Below, piece by piece: positions 49,241-62,646 of a DNA stretch of 64,000 nucleotides. This DNA comes from Pseudofabraea citricarpa (lineage: Eukaryota; Ascomycota; Leotiomycetes; Helotiales; Dermateaceae). The stretch is from positions 186,001 to 250,000 of the forward strand of contig JAPWGK010000015.1 in assembly GCA_029641185.1 (NCBI GenBank), read 5' to 3'. The notes under the pieces were generated by a model. The model made no database searches, was not told where the DNA came from, and saw only the letters and a list, made by a program, of their open reading frames with translations. Position 1 is the first letter of the stretch; each line of letters starts with the position of its first letter. The position numbers and the translations under genes were made by a program.

Positions 49241-49309
49241 ACAGTTGGCTTCGAAATCGGCTTCCTCTTTTGTAAACTCTTTGATTTTTATTTGAGCCAC
49301 AATGCCAAG
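49241..49309 (+). repeat. Left arm of ~67-bp inverted repeat
   Basis: Begins ACAGTTGGCTTCGAAATCGG and ends in TGCCAAG. It matches the reverse complement of 51003-51068 with a few substitutions and single-base indels. Weaker similarity (a CACTAAA-containing block) continues inward after a short gap. Confidence 0.88.
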
Positions 49310-49549
49310 ACATTGAAGTCAGCACTAAAAACAATCTCATTATTCTATAGCCTGAGAATATCAAACGCCGCCTTAGGACTCGTTGATAACCTCTTCTTTA
49401 ATATTCGATGCTGACTCTTTCTTCACATTGTGTTCTTTGAAGCTAGCCCTTTGCAGCATCGTGTCGATTGTCAGCTTGAAAACTTGTGTGGATTAGTTCA
49501 GTTTATGCCTCCCGTTTAACTAAACTAACTCCACATTCTCCTCTCCGCT

Positions 49550-50817
49550 ATGCGGACATTCACTCATTTCTTACTGCTCAATCTCTACCTACTCTCTCAC
49601 GTCTACGCCAATGAAGAATCCACGAGCGAAGCCGTGAAATGGCTCGAAGCAGAGAGAAGCGTGCTCGTCCATCTCGCGACCCCTGATCTATTCTTCTGTA
49701 TGTCTGTTCTGAAGCTTTTAACACGTCTTGCTCTTATATCTCGACATCGGGCGCCTCACGAATCCAGTATTATACTTTTTGTCTCTTCTTCCCTCTTGAA
49801 GTGATGCTAATCCGAAATATGGGAAAAGGGAACCAACACGACCAGATCGCAACGCACTATCCTGGCGCCTTCACCTTCAACTTCACACTCACCCCCGACA
49901 ACCGCACCCTCCTCCTGAATGGCGAACCCATCTTGCCTCGCGCACACCCACACATCCCAACCCCTCTCCGCGCCTATCAGACAGGAGAAACCGTGACCGA
50001 TTTCGCACACCGGGTCCGCACAAATTTCGCGGAAGCCCCTGTGATGGATTTGGACTACTACATCGAAACACCCGACACCACCTCAGCAACCTCCATCTAC
50101 AACACGAAATACAACCCACGCCTCCGAATTGACATCCTCCGCGCTAGCATACCCACCTACCCAGGCTACAGCGCACCTCTCTTCTCAAATTCACAAGACC
50201 AAATCTGGGTCTGGCTCGAAGACCTCTCTGCGCACCCGCCAAAAACGCTCTATTCCAGTATAACCCTTAGAATCAGACGCGTGCAAGTCAGCAGACGCTG
50301 GCTAGACACTGATTCTCAAGGTACGACCACATACAAAACTCTAAAGAGTCTTAAAACATGCCACATCTGGTCATGGCTCTGTGCCGATATCGACAAATAT
50401 CCGTATTACCAGTATATATATCGGGAGAAGTTCGATCAGTATGGGAAGAAGGGCTCGATGAGGCATTTTTTGACTACAAGATGGGGCAATTTGGTAGGGT
50501 TGATGGGCGTCGGGCAGGCGATTGTGTGGTTAGCTGTTTGTGGGAGTATAGTGCTTTCGCCGGCTGTTTATGCTATGTTTAGGGTTGTGAAGAGTGTGGT
50601 TGAGGTGTATCGGAAGAGGATCCAAGAGGTGGATGAGTGGGTTGCGGATGAGGAGGTTGAGGGGTTGTTAGAGAATGATAGATATCTCGAGAATTTTGGG
50701 GAGGTTGATAACGAGGAGGTTGCTAAGGGGGAGCGAGGTGAGAAGACTAGTGTCGAGGAATCTCTCCCTCCCCTTCCTCATATTCCAATGAAGACGGAAA
50801 AGAGCTCGACCTCGTAA
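49550..50817 (+). CDS. Type I membrane protein, unrecognised
   Basis: Two exons, 49550-49697 and 49802-50817, across a 104-bp intron (GTATGT..AAG); 387 residues. A clear signal peptide (FLLLNLYLLSHVYA) is followed by a lumenal domain of about 250 residues with NFT and NRT glycosylation sites and two Cys near its end (TCHIWSWLCADI). One strong membrane span follows (GQAIVWLAVCGSIVLSPAVY), then an acidic Glu-rich cytoplasmic tail. I do not recognise the family; the plan suits an ER or plasma-membrane single-pass protein. It lies entirely within a pair of inverted repeats and just right of the tRNA. The exon 1 sequence RSVLVHLATPDLFF joins LMLIRNMGKG in frame. Confidence 0.78.
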
Positions 50818-52277
50818 AGTCACGAACGACAAACTAGCTGCTTAGTTCTTTGAGACTTCGGTTTCATTGTCTGCTGGCATACTATTCTATCCTCAGGCAA
50901 CAAACTAATGACCCCGAATCCGTATTGTAAAAGCAGCCGATTATCCTGCTAGGCCAAAACATGATGACAAAGAAACAGCTAACTGTATTATCTTTAGTGT
51001 TGCTTGGCACTGTGGCTTAATAAAATCAAAGAGTTTACAAAGAGGAAGCCGATTTCGAAGCCGACTGTATTATAACCAGTTCTTTTATTTCTTCTCTAGT
51101 AATGAATATTCTCAATCTACGCATCGAGTTATCTTTGAAGAGGCACTTATCGTTATACTTCTATTCTTCCTACTGATTAAGCGGCTATTTTGCTAACGAG
51201 ATGCAACAAATATCCAACAAAGTAATATCAGACGAAATTCAAAAAGAGAAATTTTGAAAGCAGTAGGGAAATGGTTGCATATCGATTTTCTTAGCTCGAT
51301 TTGACAAATTCTAAACATCACTTGATGGCTATCCCTAATGTCGCAAAACACATCCATAAGCGGACGTATTATAGATAATCTACAAGGCCTTCATAGACTC
51401 ATCTATGAGAATAGCATTGCTAGATAGTATAACAATATAGTACTTAGAATTCAACTCCGTACACCATAATCCTTTCATTAATGGGTCTTTTCTTTGCGAT
51501 GATATAGTCAGGCGAGTAAGTCTAACAATTGTTGCTACAGAAGAAGTAAAAGTCAGTACAAAAAGGTCGAGATTTGCGGGAGGCATATCAACCAAAAAAT
51601 AAGTGTGTTAATAAGCGAGGTAATTCCAGATTCATGATCTTAAACAAAGACTGTAGTTATAGACACTCTCCATGAAAATGAGCTTGATACAAATTCCCGC
51701 TGAACCGTTTCGAAATGGAGGAGATTAACTGCTATGTGATGAATACTCTTCTCCCCACGGAGTCTGGGGGTTCATTATTTACAAGCTTGATACACAGCAG
51801 AGAATATCTCAGACAAAATTGGGAGATTTTACAAGTGACTAACCGACAGGAATCACTTGGACATTGCAACACTTAGTTTGAGACCATGCTCGCTTAAATT
51901 ATCGACGACGACTAATTACTTGTTTAACTTCTGACTTATAATTTCAATACGTAGTTTCTATTGAAAATGTACCATACCTTGTCCGTCCTCGCCGAGTCGC
52001 TCCACAGAACCACAGATGTGAAAAATAGTAGCATGTAAAATTGACTGCACTTAGACAATTGCCGAGGTATTATTTGTAACTTACCCTCAATATTTTTTTA
52101 AATAGAACAGATGACATGTATGATGTAAGATGCACCGAGTCCGATTATGCTAGATGAGTAAGTATTGGCCGCCAAGTATCCCCAAGCAATGCTGATATAC
52201 ACGTGATCATCCGAACCAGCTGACATCATGACATTTTAACTTTTACGTCGACGCTTTCTAAAAGTTGTGCAAGAGCG
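50818..52277. other. Intergenic, AT-rich
   Basis: Contains the right inverted-repeat arm near its left end and then AT-rich DNA up to the transcription-factor-like gene. No supported gene. Confidence 0.45.
51003..51068 (-). repeat. Right arm of ~67-bp inverted repeat
   Basis: Reverse complement begins ACAGTCGGCTTCGAAATCGG and reads through TTTGTAAACTCTTTGATTTT to TGCCAAG, matching the left arm at 49241-49309. The arms enclose about 1.7 kb containing one gene. Confidence 0.88.
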
Positions 52278-54338
52278 ATGAGCCAACGCACACTATCGAG
52301 CGACGATGATGATTCTCACACAGCTGACTTCAATACCGAGTCCGAATCAAAGTCTGGGGGTTCGGGTCTACCTCTGCTGCAATTCACCTCAGTAGAGCCA
52401 GGTGGCACAGTCTCGAATGCAAAGACTGTTCGTTCGCATGCCATCAAAGCACACTATCAAAACAAGCGAGAAGCAAAGAAAGCACACTGGGAGAAATTAA
52501 GCCAGCAGAGACACAGGCGGTTACGCCCAAACCAGACAGTTGCAGACGCAGTCGAGGATGCAGTGGGAACCAGCAAGGATGCAAACACAAGTTTCGGTAC
52601 CGAGACTGATATAGCAAGGGGTTGTGAAAGTGGAGGCAGTGTCACGAGTCTTCGAGATACCTCACCCTCAACACCATTAATAGCCAGCCCGCATCAGACA
52701 GAGTGTAGGGTTTTTGTTCTTGAAATTGCTTTTTCTTTTTTCTTTTTGTTTTTCTCTGAAACTGTGTCCTCGTGTAGCCTTGGCAGAAGCTGACGGTGCT
52801 TGTGCATCAATAGTGATACCATATGCATGGTTCGAGAGAGATGGCCCGGTACTTTATGTCGACCAATCCAAATGGCCATTTCCTAAACCCTTCCGCATTA
52901 CGGCGTCAGATCGTTCCGATCACAGCATTCACGGTCTCACTCCACGGCAGTCTCACTGGATGCCATACATACGACCGCCAGACGTCGTGTCTGTAAAAGG
53001 TGCCGTGCTAGATCCTCAAGTATTGCTGTGGATTGGTCAGACTCCCGAGTGTTTTAATTTTCGAGTTGAGACTATCAGATGGATCCAAGACCAGCTGCAA
53101 GACCCTGTGCGAAGGGTTAGTAATGCTACTATTGGCGCCATTATGACTTTCACGATGTGGACGGTAAGCGATTTGATTATATCCCTTTCCTCAATCTCTT
53201 GATGTTTCCATTTAGTTTCCAAGAAGATACCAGTCACCATGGGGGGCAGAAATTCGTAAAGTGATGCTGGATATGTTGCCTTATTAGCTGTGCAAGGAGA
53301 TTCGATTTTTCAGGCTTATCACAGAACCAAGAATATCCCAATTTTCTATACTTGCCATTTTAAGATACTTTGTGATTCGAACATACCCAAATTCATTCTG
53401 GGAGCTTCACTAAAACGCCCTCAGGCAGGTTATGGAAATCCCATAGAAATGGGTGCTCATATGGATGCAGTGCAGAGAATTGTCGACATGAGAGGAGGAT
53501 TCTTGAGCTACGAAGGAGAAGGGGCAATGATGCCAAAACTGACATGGTAAGTTCATTAAAACTGATCACTAGGTAGATACAGCAAGCGGCTAACCTTCTC
53601 AATAGTTTTGATTCTTTAGTGGCGGTTCTTACAGGAGAACCTCTTCGGTTTCCCCACATTGATTACTACGTCTCTCGACCTCTTACACATGCCACAGATG
53701 CCCGCTTATTTCATTTCGAATCGCCACTTCACGGCGCGAGCAGCTTCGAGGATATCATCAAGTATCCCAAGAGCCAAGAGTCCATCACGACTCTTCTCAA
53801 CAAGATGAGATCTCTCGTCCAGAAATATGAAGAGCAACATCTAGCGCGAAACAGCCAGGGATACGTTGGCACCCCTTCGTATCATGCAGTGCGCTTTATC
53901 GAGGAACCACAAGCTACATACAAGATCCTTCTCTTGACACTGCCTCTCCTCTCAAGCTGCCACCAAACCTCTCACAACCACGTGCTCGAGTCATTACAAG
54001 CTGCAGCTCTCATCTTCTCACGCAGTCTCGCGTGCCCGAGATTCGACTTCCCCTCCGTGATCAACGAGCGAGCATTCCAGAAGCTCTGCGAGGCGTTCGG
54101 AAAGTGCACGGGCGATGATTTCTGGACGCGCTATCCTGGGGTCCTGTTGTGGGTTCTGTTGATCGGGACGGCTTCTGCGCGGTGTAAGAAGGAGGCTCCG
54201 TTTTGGATGTTCTATCTCAGCAGGACGAGCAATTTCTCGAATGCCGAAAGCTGGCTCGCCGGAAGTGCGGCGCTGAGGAGGTTTGTGGATCTGCAGAGCT
54301 GGGGGAGGGAGGGTATTGATATACGAGGGTCAAATTAA
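52278..54338 (+). CDS. Fungal transcription-factor-domain protein without zinc cluster
   Basis: Four exons: 52278-52704, 52778-53163, 53425-53546, 53606-54338; 555 residues. The N-terminus is acidic/Ser-rich, then strongly basic (RSHAIKAHYQNKREAKKAHW), as in the many fungal regulators of the Fungal_trans_2 type that lack a Zn2Cys6 cluster. The middle has VLLWIGQTPECFNF and AHMDAVQRIVDMRGGFLSY, the latter a typical block of this family; the end carries WTRYPGVLLWVLLIGTASA. It is probably nuclear, but direct DNA binding is unproven. Intron 1 donor is GTAGGG, chosen over the overlapping GTGTAG because only it keeps the frame. Intron 2 is long (261 bp) and could hide a small exon. Confidence 0.8.
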
Positions 54339-55899
54339 CGCTCTTGAACATTCGACAAGTGAGACCTATGTGTGAGATCAAGTCTTCTGTCAAGTACGTG
54401 ACGGGTGATCATCTTTTGCTGTCTGACATCTTTGCGATCTTGGTTTTCTTCTCGTTTCTTTCTTTCATTTCTAACCCGAGCCTGGAAGTTTCTGAACAAC
54501 TTCATTTTACAGTCGCCAGATCCAAGGAAAATATAACCTCGTACGAGAGAACATACCACCGAGCTTTTTGTTTCTTTTCTTTTTTGATAATCCTAAAGAA
54601 GACCCTTACAAAGGTACACATTTACTCTGCCTCAGCAATACAAGCACAACGTAGCTAAATTCTCAACACAAACACTATAACAACAACATATAAAATTACA
54701 AACTTGCATCCTCTCTCCTCTTTTACTCTCCTCCAGGAACAAGTCCAGATACCAGCAGTAATTGAGAAAATGGTTCAGAGTCTCTAAAAACCCAACAATA
54801 TTATTGCTGGTTCTAGGACAGGATTCTCAGAAAGGCAGAACGTAACAACAATAGACAAGTGTATCAGATAAAGAAGACACTGCAGGAAATGCGATATGCA
54901 ACAAAAGACATCTATCATTTACAGAAATGCAGAAGATGGTATAGAGATAGGTGCAAAAGATAAGAAAGAGCAGAGGATAAAGGAAATATTGCAGAAAATG
55001 CGATATGCAACAAAAGACATCTATATAAGTGCAGGAGATAACTAACATAGACATACAGAAAATGCGATGTGCAACAAAACATATATCATCTGCAGAAGTG
55101 CGGAAGGCGGTATAGAGGTGCAGAGAATGCGATGTGCAACAAAAGACATATTTAGAAACATAAAAGATATAAGTAGAGAAAATTGCAGAAAATGCGATGT
55201 GCAACAAAACCCATCTACAGAAGTGCAGGAGGTGAGAGTAGAGAGGGTGCAGGGGATGCAGGAAATGCGATATGCAACAAAGAATATATCATTCATGTAT
55301 AGAAGTTGCAGAAGACATTTATCCATCCCAGGTATCTCTCACACTCTCTCCTCGAACACAGGAGACACGATATATAAATATAGCATGCCGCTAAAGGGGG
55401 ATAAATAAGAGAGAGAGAGAGAAAAGGAAGAGAGCAGAAATATATCAAGATGATCGAAAGATATCATTTGTTTTCTACTTGTAGGTAGGTAAAAAGTTGA
55501 CACTCGCTCGCTTGCTCGCTCTGCCTGCATCCCTCCCAGCCAAGGCACGCATCTAAATCTCTTCCACCGACCCCCCCCCTTACATTTTAGGAGACACTGC
55601 CCAATTCATCCTCAGCTAACTGCAAGAAAGCGGAGGAGAGTACCTAGAGGTATTAAAAAAAAATCGAGGGGGAAAATAGCAATCAAGCAAGAGATCTTGC
55701 ATAAAGTAGAATTTTCCCTTTTTTTCCTCCCTTAAGCTCTTCATCCTAATTTTCTCCTTGCTGATCTGATCTTCCGTTCTTCATTCTGGGTAAAAAAAAA
55801 GATGTGATGATACAAAAAGTTTCCCTGCGCAAATGCACCAGAAAAAAAGTCGAACAAAGATTCCCCCACCCCCAATCAAGAGATTCTTAACACATTGTT
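54339..55899. other. Intergenic between convergent genes, with tandem repeat
   Basis: Contains the 65-bp repeat array described separately, a GA microsatellite at about 55406-55430, a C run near 55570, and the 3'UTR of the KH-domain gene. No coding sequence supported; repeat-derived frames on the minus strand are spurious. Confidence 0.55.
54886..55290 (+). repeat. Degenerate tandem repeat, 6 copies, ~65 bp period
   Basis: Six copies of a core AATGCGATATGCAACAAAAG (or GATGTG variant) with GCG at 54891, 55000, 55064, 55129, 55194 and 55267. Copies 2-5 are spaced 64-65 bp and share flanking GCAGAA blocks on both sides; copy 1 is farther away (109 bp). Confidence 0.9.
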
Positions 55900-58800
55900 C
55901 TATGATCTAGCAGCGCCTCCATCCTTGACGGCCTTTAAGATCAACTCTCGCGCCTTTTCGATGCCATCCTCGCTTCCCTCAACCACGATAGCCTCATCCT
56001 TTGCTTGGTCTTTTGGAACGGTGATCTTGCATCCTGAGGCTTTTCGAATGCTGTTTACCTTGTTACCACCTTGTCCAATAACGTAACGGTACGTGCGTGG
56101 ATCAGGGAGGACGAGATAACCGGTGTGGGTGTTTCGTTGTGCCTGCTCAATTGCTGCTAGCAGTAAAGCCTTCGCCTTGGCAATGTTCTCAGGAGATCCA
56201 CGTAGAATCCACGGAATTTCACCTTCAATATCAGAAGATGAGTTACCGACCACATTCCATGAGTGGGCATCTGCATCCTCCTCGTCGGTGATTAAAGGCA
56301 TGGAGCCCCCGTTTGTACGAGCTGCAGGTGCTGCAGACTTCGGTGGAAGCTTGCTGCCTGCATGATCAACCGTAACGTGGTAGTTGTTGCGAAGTTGACG
56401 GAAGAAATGACCATTGTCTGAAATATGATTGTGGATATTCTTTGCAACCTGAACGGTCTCTCCCTCCTGACTCTTGACCAAATCAAGAATGTGGGCCTTT
56501 GCCTTCTCAACGTCCGATGGTTGTCCAACGATCTTGATACCGGTCTGGTCACTGCCTTGTCGTGGGATATCAATGGATACACTGAACTTCGACTCGATGT
56601 CCTTCTTGGTCTCTCCACCACGACCAATCAATGACCGATGCTTGTCGGTAGGCACTTCAATAACCTCAGTCGTTTGGCTATTGACTTGAGCAACATGGGC
56701 TTGTAGGGCTGCAATAATCTTGTCTACTACGGCCTGGTTACCCTCAATCTTGATGAGGTTGCCATCAGTCTCAGCCTTGGGGAACTGAACGGTACGAGCA
56801 AGCTCGCGGCGGTCGCTTGAGCCACCAGCCTTGACAATAATATCCCGAATGTTGGATCCTGTGATATGTTAGTACAGTCGTTTCAGTCAAACTTTGAAAG
56901 AACTTACCATTAGCACCAATCAAGGCTCTATGGTGTTCCTTGTCAACTTCAAGGGTCTTGGTGACAATCTGGTCGAAGATGGTCTTCTTCTCTTCAAGGA
57001 TTTTCTTGGCTTGAGCAACTTGAGACTTTGTACCCTTGATCTGAATATCTACCTTGGCTGATGAGTCTTTAACATCTCTAGCATTAGGAACGTCAATCTT
57101 AGCCCCAGTTGTTTGGCGAAGCTCGTCCATGCCACTACCTCTTTGACCAATAAGCGATGGAACCTGGCTCTGTTGGACAGTGACGGTAGCAGTGAAAGAG
57201 TTGTCCTTGATATATTGAAGCAAAGACAAAAGCTCCTCTCTAGCTTCATCGGCCCCCTTCTTTGGTCCTCTAACAACAACCTCGTCGGGCTCCTGATCAT
57301 TGCGACCCCTACGGCCTCCAGCTTCGCTAGCCGCATCTGCATTCGATTGATCATCCTTGGTAGGGCGACCAGAGTGAGGGAAACGAATCTGAACCTTGTA
57401 GCGGTCTTGTAATCTGTTGATCTGGCTTCCTCCAGCACCGATGAGCTCACGATGATAGATCGGCTCAATCTTGAGGGTGTACTTTGCCTCGTCAGCCCAT
57501 TGCTTGCCGAGAGAAGTGATGTGTGCCTTGGCAGCTTCAGACTTGGCCTTGGGTCCCTTCAATTCGACCTTGCCGTTATCAACTTGGATCTCTACATCGA
57601 ACTTCTCGCGTAATTCACGGATATTGCTGCCGCCCTTTCCGATGAGCTGATTGGCATGCTTCTGGGGGAAATCAAAGGACAAGGTGAAGCCACGTTCTTT
57701 CTCGTCCTCTTTGGCTTGTTCGACGAATTCATTGACCTTTGCAGCAAGACTCTTGACAGCACCATCAGGGCCCTTAAGAGTAACGACACTACCCGTGTTG
57801 GAGACTCTGACAGGGATCTGGTCAGCTGCTCTAGCCTTCTGCTCCTTCAAGATGAATCGCTTGAGCTTATCGTGGAAGCTATCAGATGTTAACTAAATTT
57901 ACGGACATGGAAAGGATTTTGAAACCTACATTGTTGGCACGTCAATGGACTCGGAAGTGATTTGCTCTTGACGGCTGATGATATCCAAGATGTGCTTACG
58001 AGCTTCCTTGAGACGTGCTTCAAAGGTACTGATTTCCTGAGCAGATGGCTTGTTGCTGGCAACCTGATACTCGGATTCAAGACCCTCGGGGCCTTCGAAA
58101 ACAAGAACCACATGAGCATTCTCATTGGCGCCTGGAACAATTACATGCACGCCATAATCTTGACGAACCCGTGGAGTAACATCACGTTGGAGATATTGGT
58201 AGAAGAATGGATCAACATCCACATTCGCAAACTTTTCTGGTGGGTGGCAACCAACGATGCTGGTGATTGCTTGCTTTGCCAGTGTGTTATTCTTACGTTC
58301 GCGTGCGTACAGTTCCCAGGGAGCAGCAACTCCACGTGTCATAGGTGTGATGATGTGTGTGTTGTGGAGTTTCTCAAGTCTATCAATCTCTTGACGTTGG
58401 CGTAGATACCTCGTAACGTTGCTGGCATGTACATCAGCGCCGCCACGGGCGTTGCGGTGCAGCTTTGAAATGTCAAATGGATCTCTGTGCATTGTTGAAG
58501 CGAGATCCATAGCGCGGTCGAAGCCGAAGTCAAGTCGATCAGGAGGTCCAACAATCGTGATAGTCTCATCAACATCTTCTCTGTTTGGTGGCAAGATTAT
58601 TGCACATCCGGTCTGGTCGAAAAACTCCTCAAGCGAAATACCGCGATCACCGATGATGAACTGGTGCTCATTCTGGGGGACGCTGGTCAGTTGTCTCAAA
58701 CCTAATTGTTGGCGAAGCTGTTCGGCAAGCTTTTCAATTTCGGCGCGTGCATTTTGTACAGCTGATCGGTCACCCTCCAGTAAAATGTGGTTGTCCTCAA

Positions 58801-59981
58801 TTGCTGGAAGAAACTCTGGCGCTTGACCTACAGCAGGTTCTTGTGGTGGGGGCTGTTTTGACCAAGTAGAGTAAGAAGGAACTCTCACTTGAACACCTTC
58901 GCGCTCGATAGCATTGGTCTTTCCATTGATAAAAGGATAGAACTCCGCCGGGATCCCTCTGACTTTGGTGGCCAGAGTAGGTGTCCGCTCGTTTGCGATT
59001 CTCAGGATTTCGTTTCGCGCAGTCGCAGCTACCACGGTGTTGCCCTCAACTGTAACATCAACCATGGCATCTTCATCATCGTCGGCACCAGCAGCATCGT
59101 CTTGCTTTGGCATATGGATACGAGCTCCAGTTTTCTCTTGAAGCGCCTTGATTGTTGAACCTTGTTTGCCAATGATGTGAGCTCTTGCGGATCTAGGGAC
59201 TGGTACTTTTATGGTTTGCTTTGCTTTGGTTAGCAAAAATCTATTGATAGAGCTACAGTTTGCATACCTTGGATCCGATTGCTGCTGCTAAGTCTGTGCC
59301 AGCCTTCCGTGTATCGTCTGCTGGACCGACAATGTTGAAAGCAAGCCATCCTTTCTCTGTGGGCGCCATTGTAATTGTAGCCTTAGATTTCTTATTGATA
59401 TCTTTCAACGTTTCGGAAATTGGCTTCTTCAACTGGTTCCGAGGAAGGATATGATGTGGCTCAAGAATAATTCTCTCGTGCGAATAGCCGGGGAGAGTCA
59501 TTGGCTTCGATGCAGCAACCGCAGGGGTTGCGTTTCCTGATACTGGTGTAGAGGTACCATTGCTTGTGCCGTTTTGCTGCCCATTCGTGGCACTGGAAGT
59601 TGCTGGCTTTGTAGCACCCCAGGTTGGCGGGGCTGTGACTGATGGCTTAGGCTTTGGGCCACCAAGGTCAGGGAAATGATCTTGCGATTGGGTGTCCAGC
59701 GATGGCTTCTGGCTCTCTTTTGCTGGTGCTGGGGCTTTCTGTTTTCCCGCAGCATTGGCAGACATGGTAGCCTTCCATGTAGGAGCAGGCGCATCATCTT
59801 CATCCGCCGCGTTCTCGAGTACGCTGGATGAGTGAGGTTGTTCGCCGTGCTTTAGGTCCTCTTCGTCAGGGATGTCCTCGATGGTGGGCTTCTTTGCCTC
59901 GTGCTTCTGCATCAGCTTCTGCGCAGCGGACAATTGCCCATTCTCGGTGTGGCCATTCTGCTCAGCTACAGCGGAGGCCAT
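55900..59981 (-). CDS. SCP160: SCP160/vigilin-like multi-KH RNA-binding protein
   Basis: Four exons: 59981-59268, 59218-57930, 57878-56908, 56858-55900; 1310 residues. After a low-complexity N-terminus (about 200 residues, Ala/Pro/Ser-rich), many KH domains follow in series, recognised by GxxG loops such as IIGKQGSTI, LIGKGGSNI, LIGAGGSQI, LIGQRGSGM, LIGANGSNI, LIGRGGETK and VIGQGGNKV. Two or more KH units near the middle look divergent. The layout matches yeast Scp160 and vertebrate vigilin, which sit on ER-bound polysomes and affect translation efficiency. Intron 3 is phase 1 inside the GANG|S loop, so mis-annotation there would break a KH motif. The start Met is followed by an Ala/Gln-rich stretch and is the first in frame. 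Confidence 0.93.
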
Positions 59982-61672
59982 GGCGGATACCGAAGTTGGA
60001 TTGGTGATGTAGGTGTTCGAGGGAGAAAGGTAGAGTTTCGGCGCAGCTTGGTGACAAAAAAGCTGGGGAACACTGGTTGAGATCAGTCCAGATCGGTGTA
60101 AGTTTTTTCTAGTGCAGCTAGCGTTTTATTCACTATGCGGCAGAGACCTTGATGGTGTATCTCTAGCGGAAATCGCACGTACCGGCCAATTGCAAATGCA
60201 AGTCCTCAGTCAAGAAAGTAATGCCTTCAGGCCACGCAGACAATTAGGGAGAGAAGTGAGCAGCTTCTTATGTTCTACAAGCTCGCATTAAGGGCAATGA
60301 GGCGGGCAGAAACAGAGGCGGCAGCGGACGATAGCGATGAAGGCAGACTTAATGCGGGCAGCCGCTAGGAATGCTGTTGAACGAGGATGGAGAGGATGTT
60401 GGATGCTATTCGAGTCGAACTCGTGAGCTTCGTACCATGAGATGAATTTAAGCGAGAGGCTACTTTGGGTCCCGACGTCCGCCGCAACCTGAGGCTTAGA
60501 GGCTGCGGGGAAATTGGAAGTGTCCAGAAGAATCCGTGGTGTCTCCATTTCTGGACGAGGCCTTGATCACGTCTTTCTGGGCTCTGGAGGTGTGTCGGAA
60601 GATGGACTTCAAATAGTAATCTCGAAATAATATAGACTTCCAAATGGCAGAGACGTTATTATCCATCCCGACTATCAGCACTATTTCGTCATCACGGGTA
60701 CATATCACGTGAGCATACTCATACTTCTAACTTGTATGGAGTCCCCTCGAATCGGTTGGGGATGATTGCTAAGAGAGGCTCCTTTTGAGACTGGCAGTAA
60801 TTGTCAACGAAGGAGGGCTGGCACTACGCTATCTTCATTTCGTCTTACAAAATTCCATTCTAGGACTACTTGCAATATAATAGCTTTTATTGTTGTACAG
60901 CTAACTGGTCATTCAAGGATCTCGGGTGCTGTAACTTCGTTGAGCTTTCTGTACAGTAGATACTGTACATACACACCATGCTGCTTAGAACCCAATTCTT
61001 ATCACCCACCATTTTACTGTACTTCGTGCCTTCACAAAACTCTCTTCGTACATGAGAGGTTTAACTTTCATTTCGTATATGGCGGACAGAACCGAAATTA
61101 CTGATTACTGATTCAGCACTTACTGTCTATATTATTCCACCGTCTTTAACGGTCTCTTTCTACGGACATGTAGAGGTAGAGCCTCAACTGATATAAAAAA
61201 GGTGCCGTCTTTCTGGCGACACCAAGGGCAGTGGACAGGATCCTCTCTGCCAGTGATGTCCCTCACCAGGACAAGTGGACATGCAATTGCCGTCTCCTAA
61301 GGTTGTCGGAACGTGACTTTGCAGCCCAGTGAAGCAGCAGGTCCATCCCTTCGCAGGCCGTCGCAGGGACAGCCGCTGCGGAACTGGCGAGTGAGGTTGG
61401 TTTGGCAAACGGTTGGTACCGTCGCGGAGCACGGGGAATCTCGCAGGGAAAAGATCATCAAGCTTGGAAGTTTGTCGAGGTCGAGGCGCAGCATTATTCT
61501 GCAGCGTGTCTCTCAAGTCAGCACTCCAAGTCTCCAACACCGGCCTCGGTAACCACTGAGCATCGAGGCCATACCGGTATGTGGACATGCACACCACACC
61601 TCACCACACCACACCACGCTGTCCTACAACGTACAACGCAGCCTGGAATCTGGATGGCAATTGACCGGCCGG

Positions 61673-61708
61673 TAGATGGATGGTTGGATGGTTGGATGGA
61701 TGGATGAC
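61673..61708 (+). repeat. GGATGGTT/GGATG microsatellite
   Basis: Short imperfect tandem run of GGAT and GGTT steps. Confidence 0.8.
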
Positions 61709-62620
61709 TGGTTGGCCTGAGGGACGATGCTGCACTCAAGCCACCTCGCTCATGATTCTGCTTCCATGAATCCATGGACACGTCCACGTCTCCAACAGAC
61801 CCATTACCTCACCGCTGCTCTCCTTTCGGCCATTTGACAATATCCCAGTGGATTCCAACGGCGACGGCATGACAGTGCATAGTAGGCGAGCAAGGTCAGA
61901 GGACCGTAGAGCCTTGAGACAGGCGACAGAAGACAGGAGAGGGGCTGTATAGCATGTAAGAGTGTGGTGGCACACACCGAAGCAGGAAAAATGGTGGCCG
62001 TGGACCATGTTTGCGTGCTCCCTGGGTACTTTAGTATGTCTTCCATGGCCGACAGATAAATTCCCGTATTGAAGGACGACGGCCTGCAGGGGGCCGTACA
62101 GGGCTGGATCTCATCACTGGAACTGGTTTCGGGGATCAGGGAAAAGTCTGCTGAGGCGAGTGGGGATGTGGGTTGTGGGTTATGAGTGGTGCTGACCTGG
62201 AAAGAAAGAACACAGATGAGATGATGAGACGGCGACGATGATTCTGTTGGTTTCTGTACCAACAGTTGCGGTGCACCAAGAGACAAATAGATAGACGACA
62301 CGGCAGTGGTTGTGGAAAGTTGAGACGAAGGCTGAATTGACTACCTATCGAGTACGACGAGGTACAGTATCATGGCATCATGGCATCATTATTGTCAGCA
62401 GTAGTGAGTGACCAGCTACAGCACGCACAGTAGCCGCTACCAGTTACCAGCTACAAGCTATGGTACCAGCATCACCAGCCGCTACGAGCTCAAGTCCGAC
62501 TCTTAACTTTAAGTCAAGTCAAGGCTCAAAGCTAGCTAATGTACGTGCCTTGGTAAAATTACCTTAGCTGTCCATGCAGCACGCACACAAGAGACTTTAG
62601 TACCTTATTACCATTGCCTG

Positions 62621-62646
62621 GTTGTGTTGTGTTGTGTTGTGTAGTG
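62621..62646 (+). repeat. GTTGT microsatellite
   Basis: About five copies of a GTTGT unit. Confidence 0.85.

Noticed and set aside
55042..55326. Minus-strand frame with repeated FVAHRIL/LLHIAFS
   Set aside because: Direct product of the 65-bp tandem repeat read in antisense.
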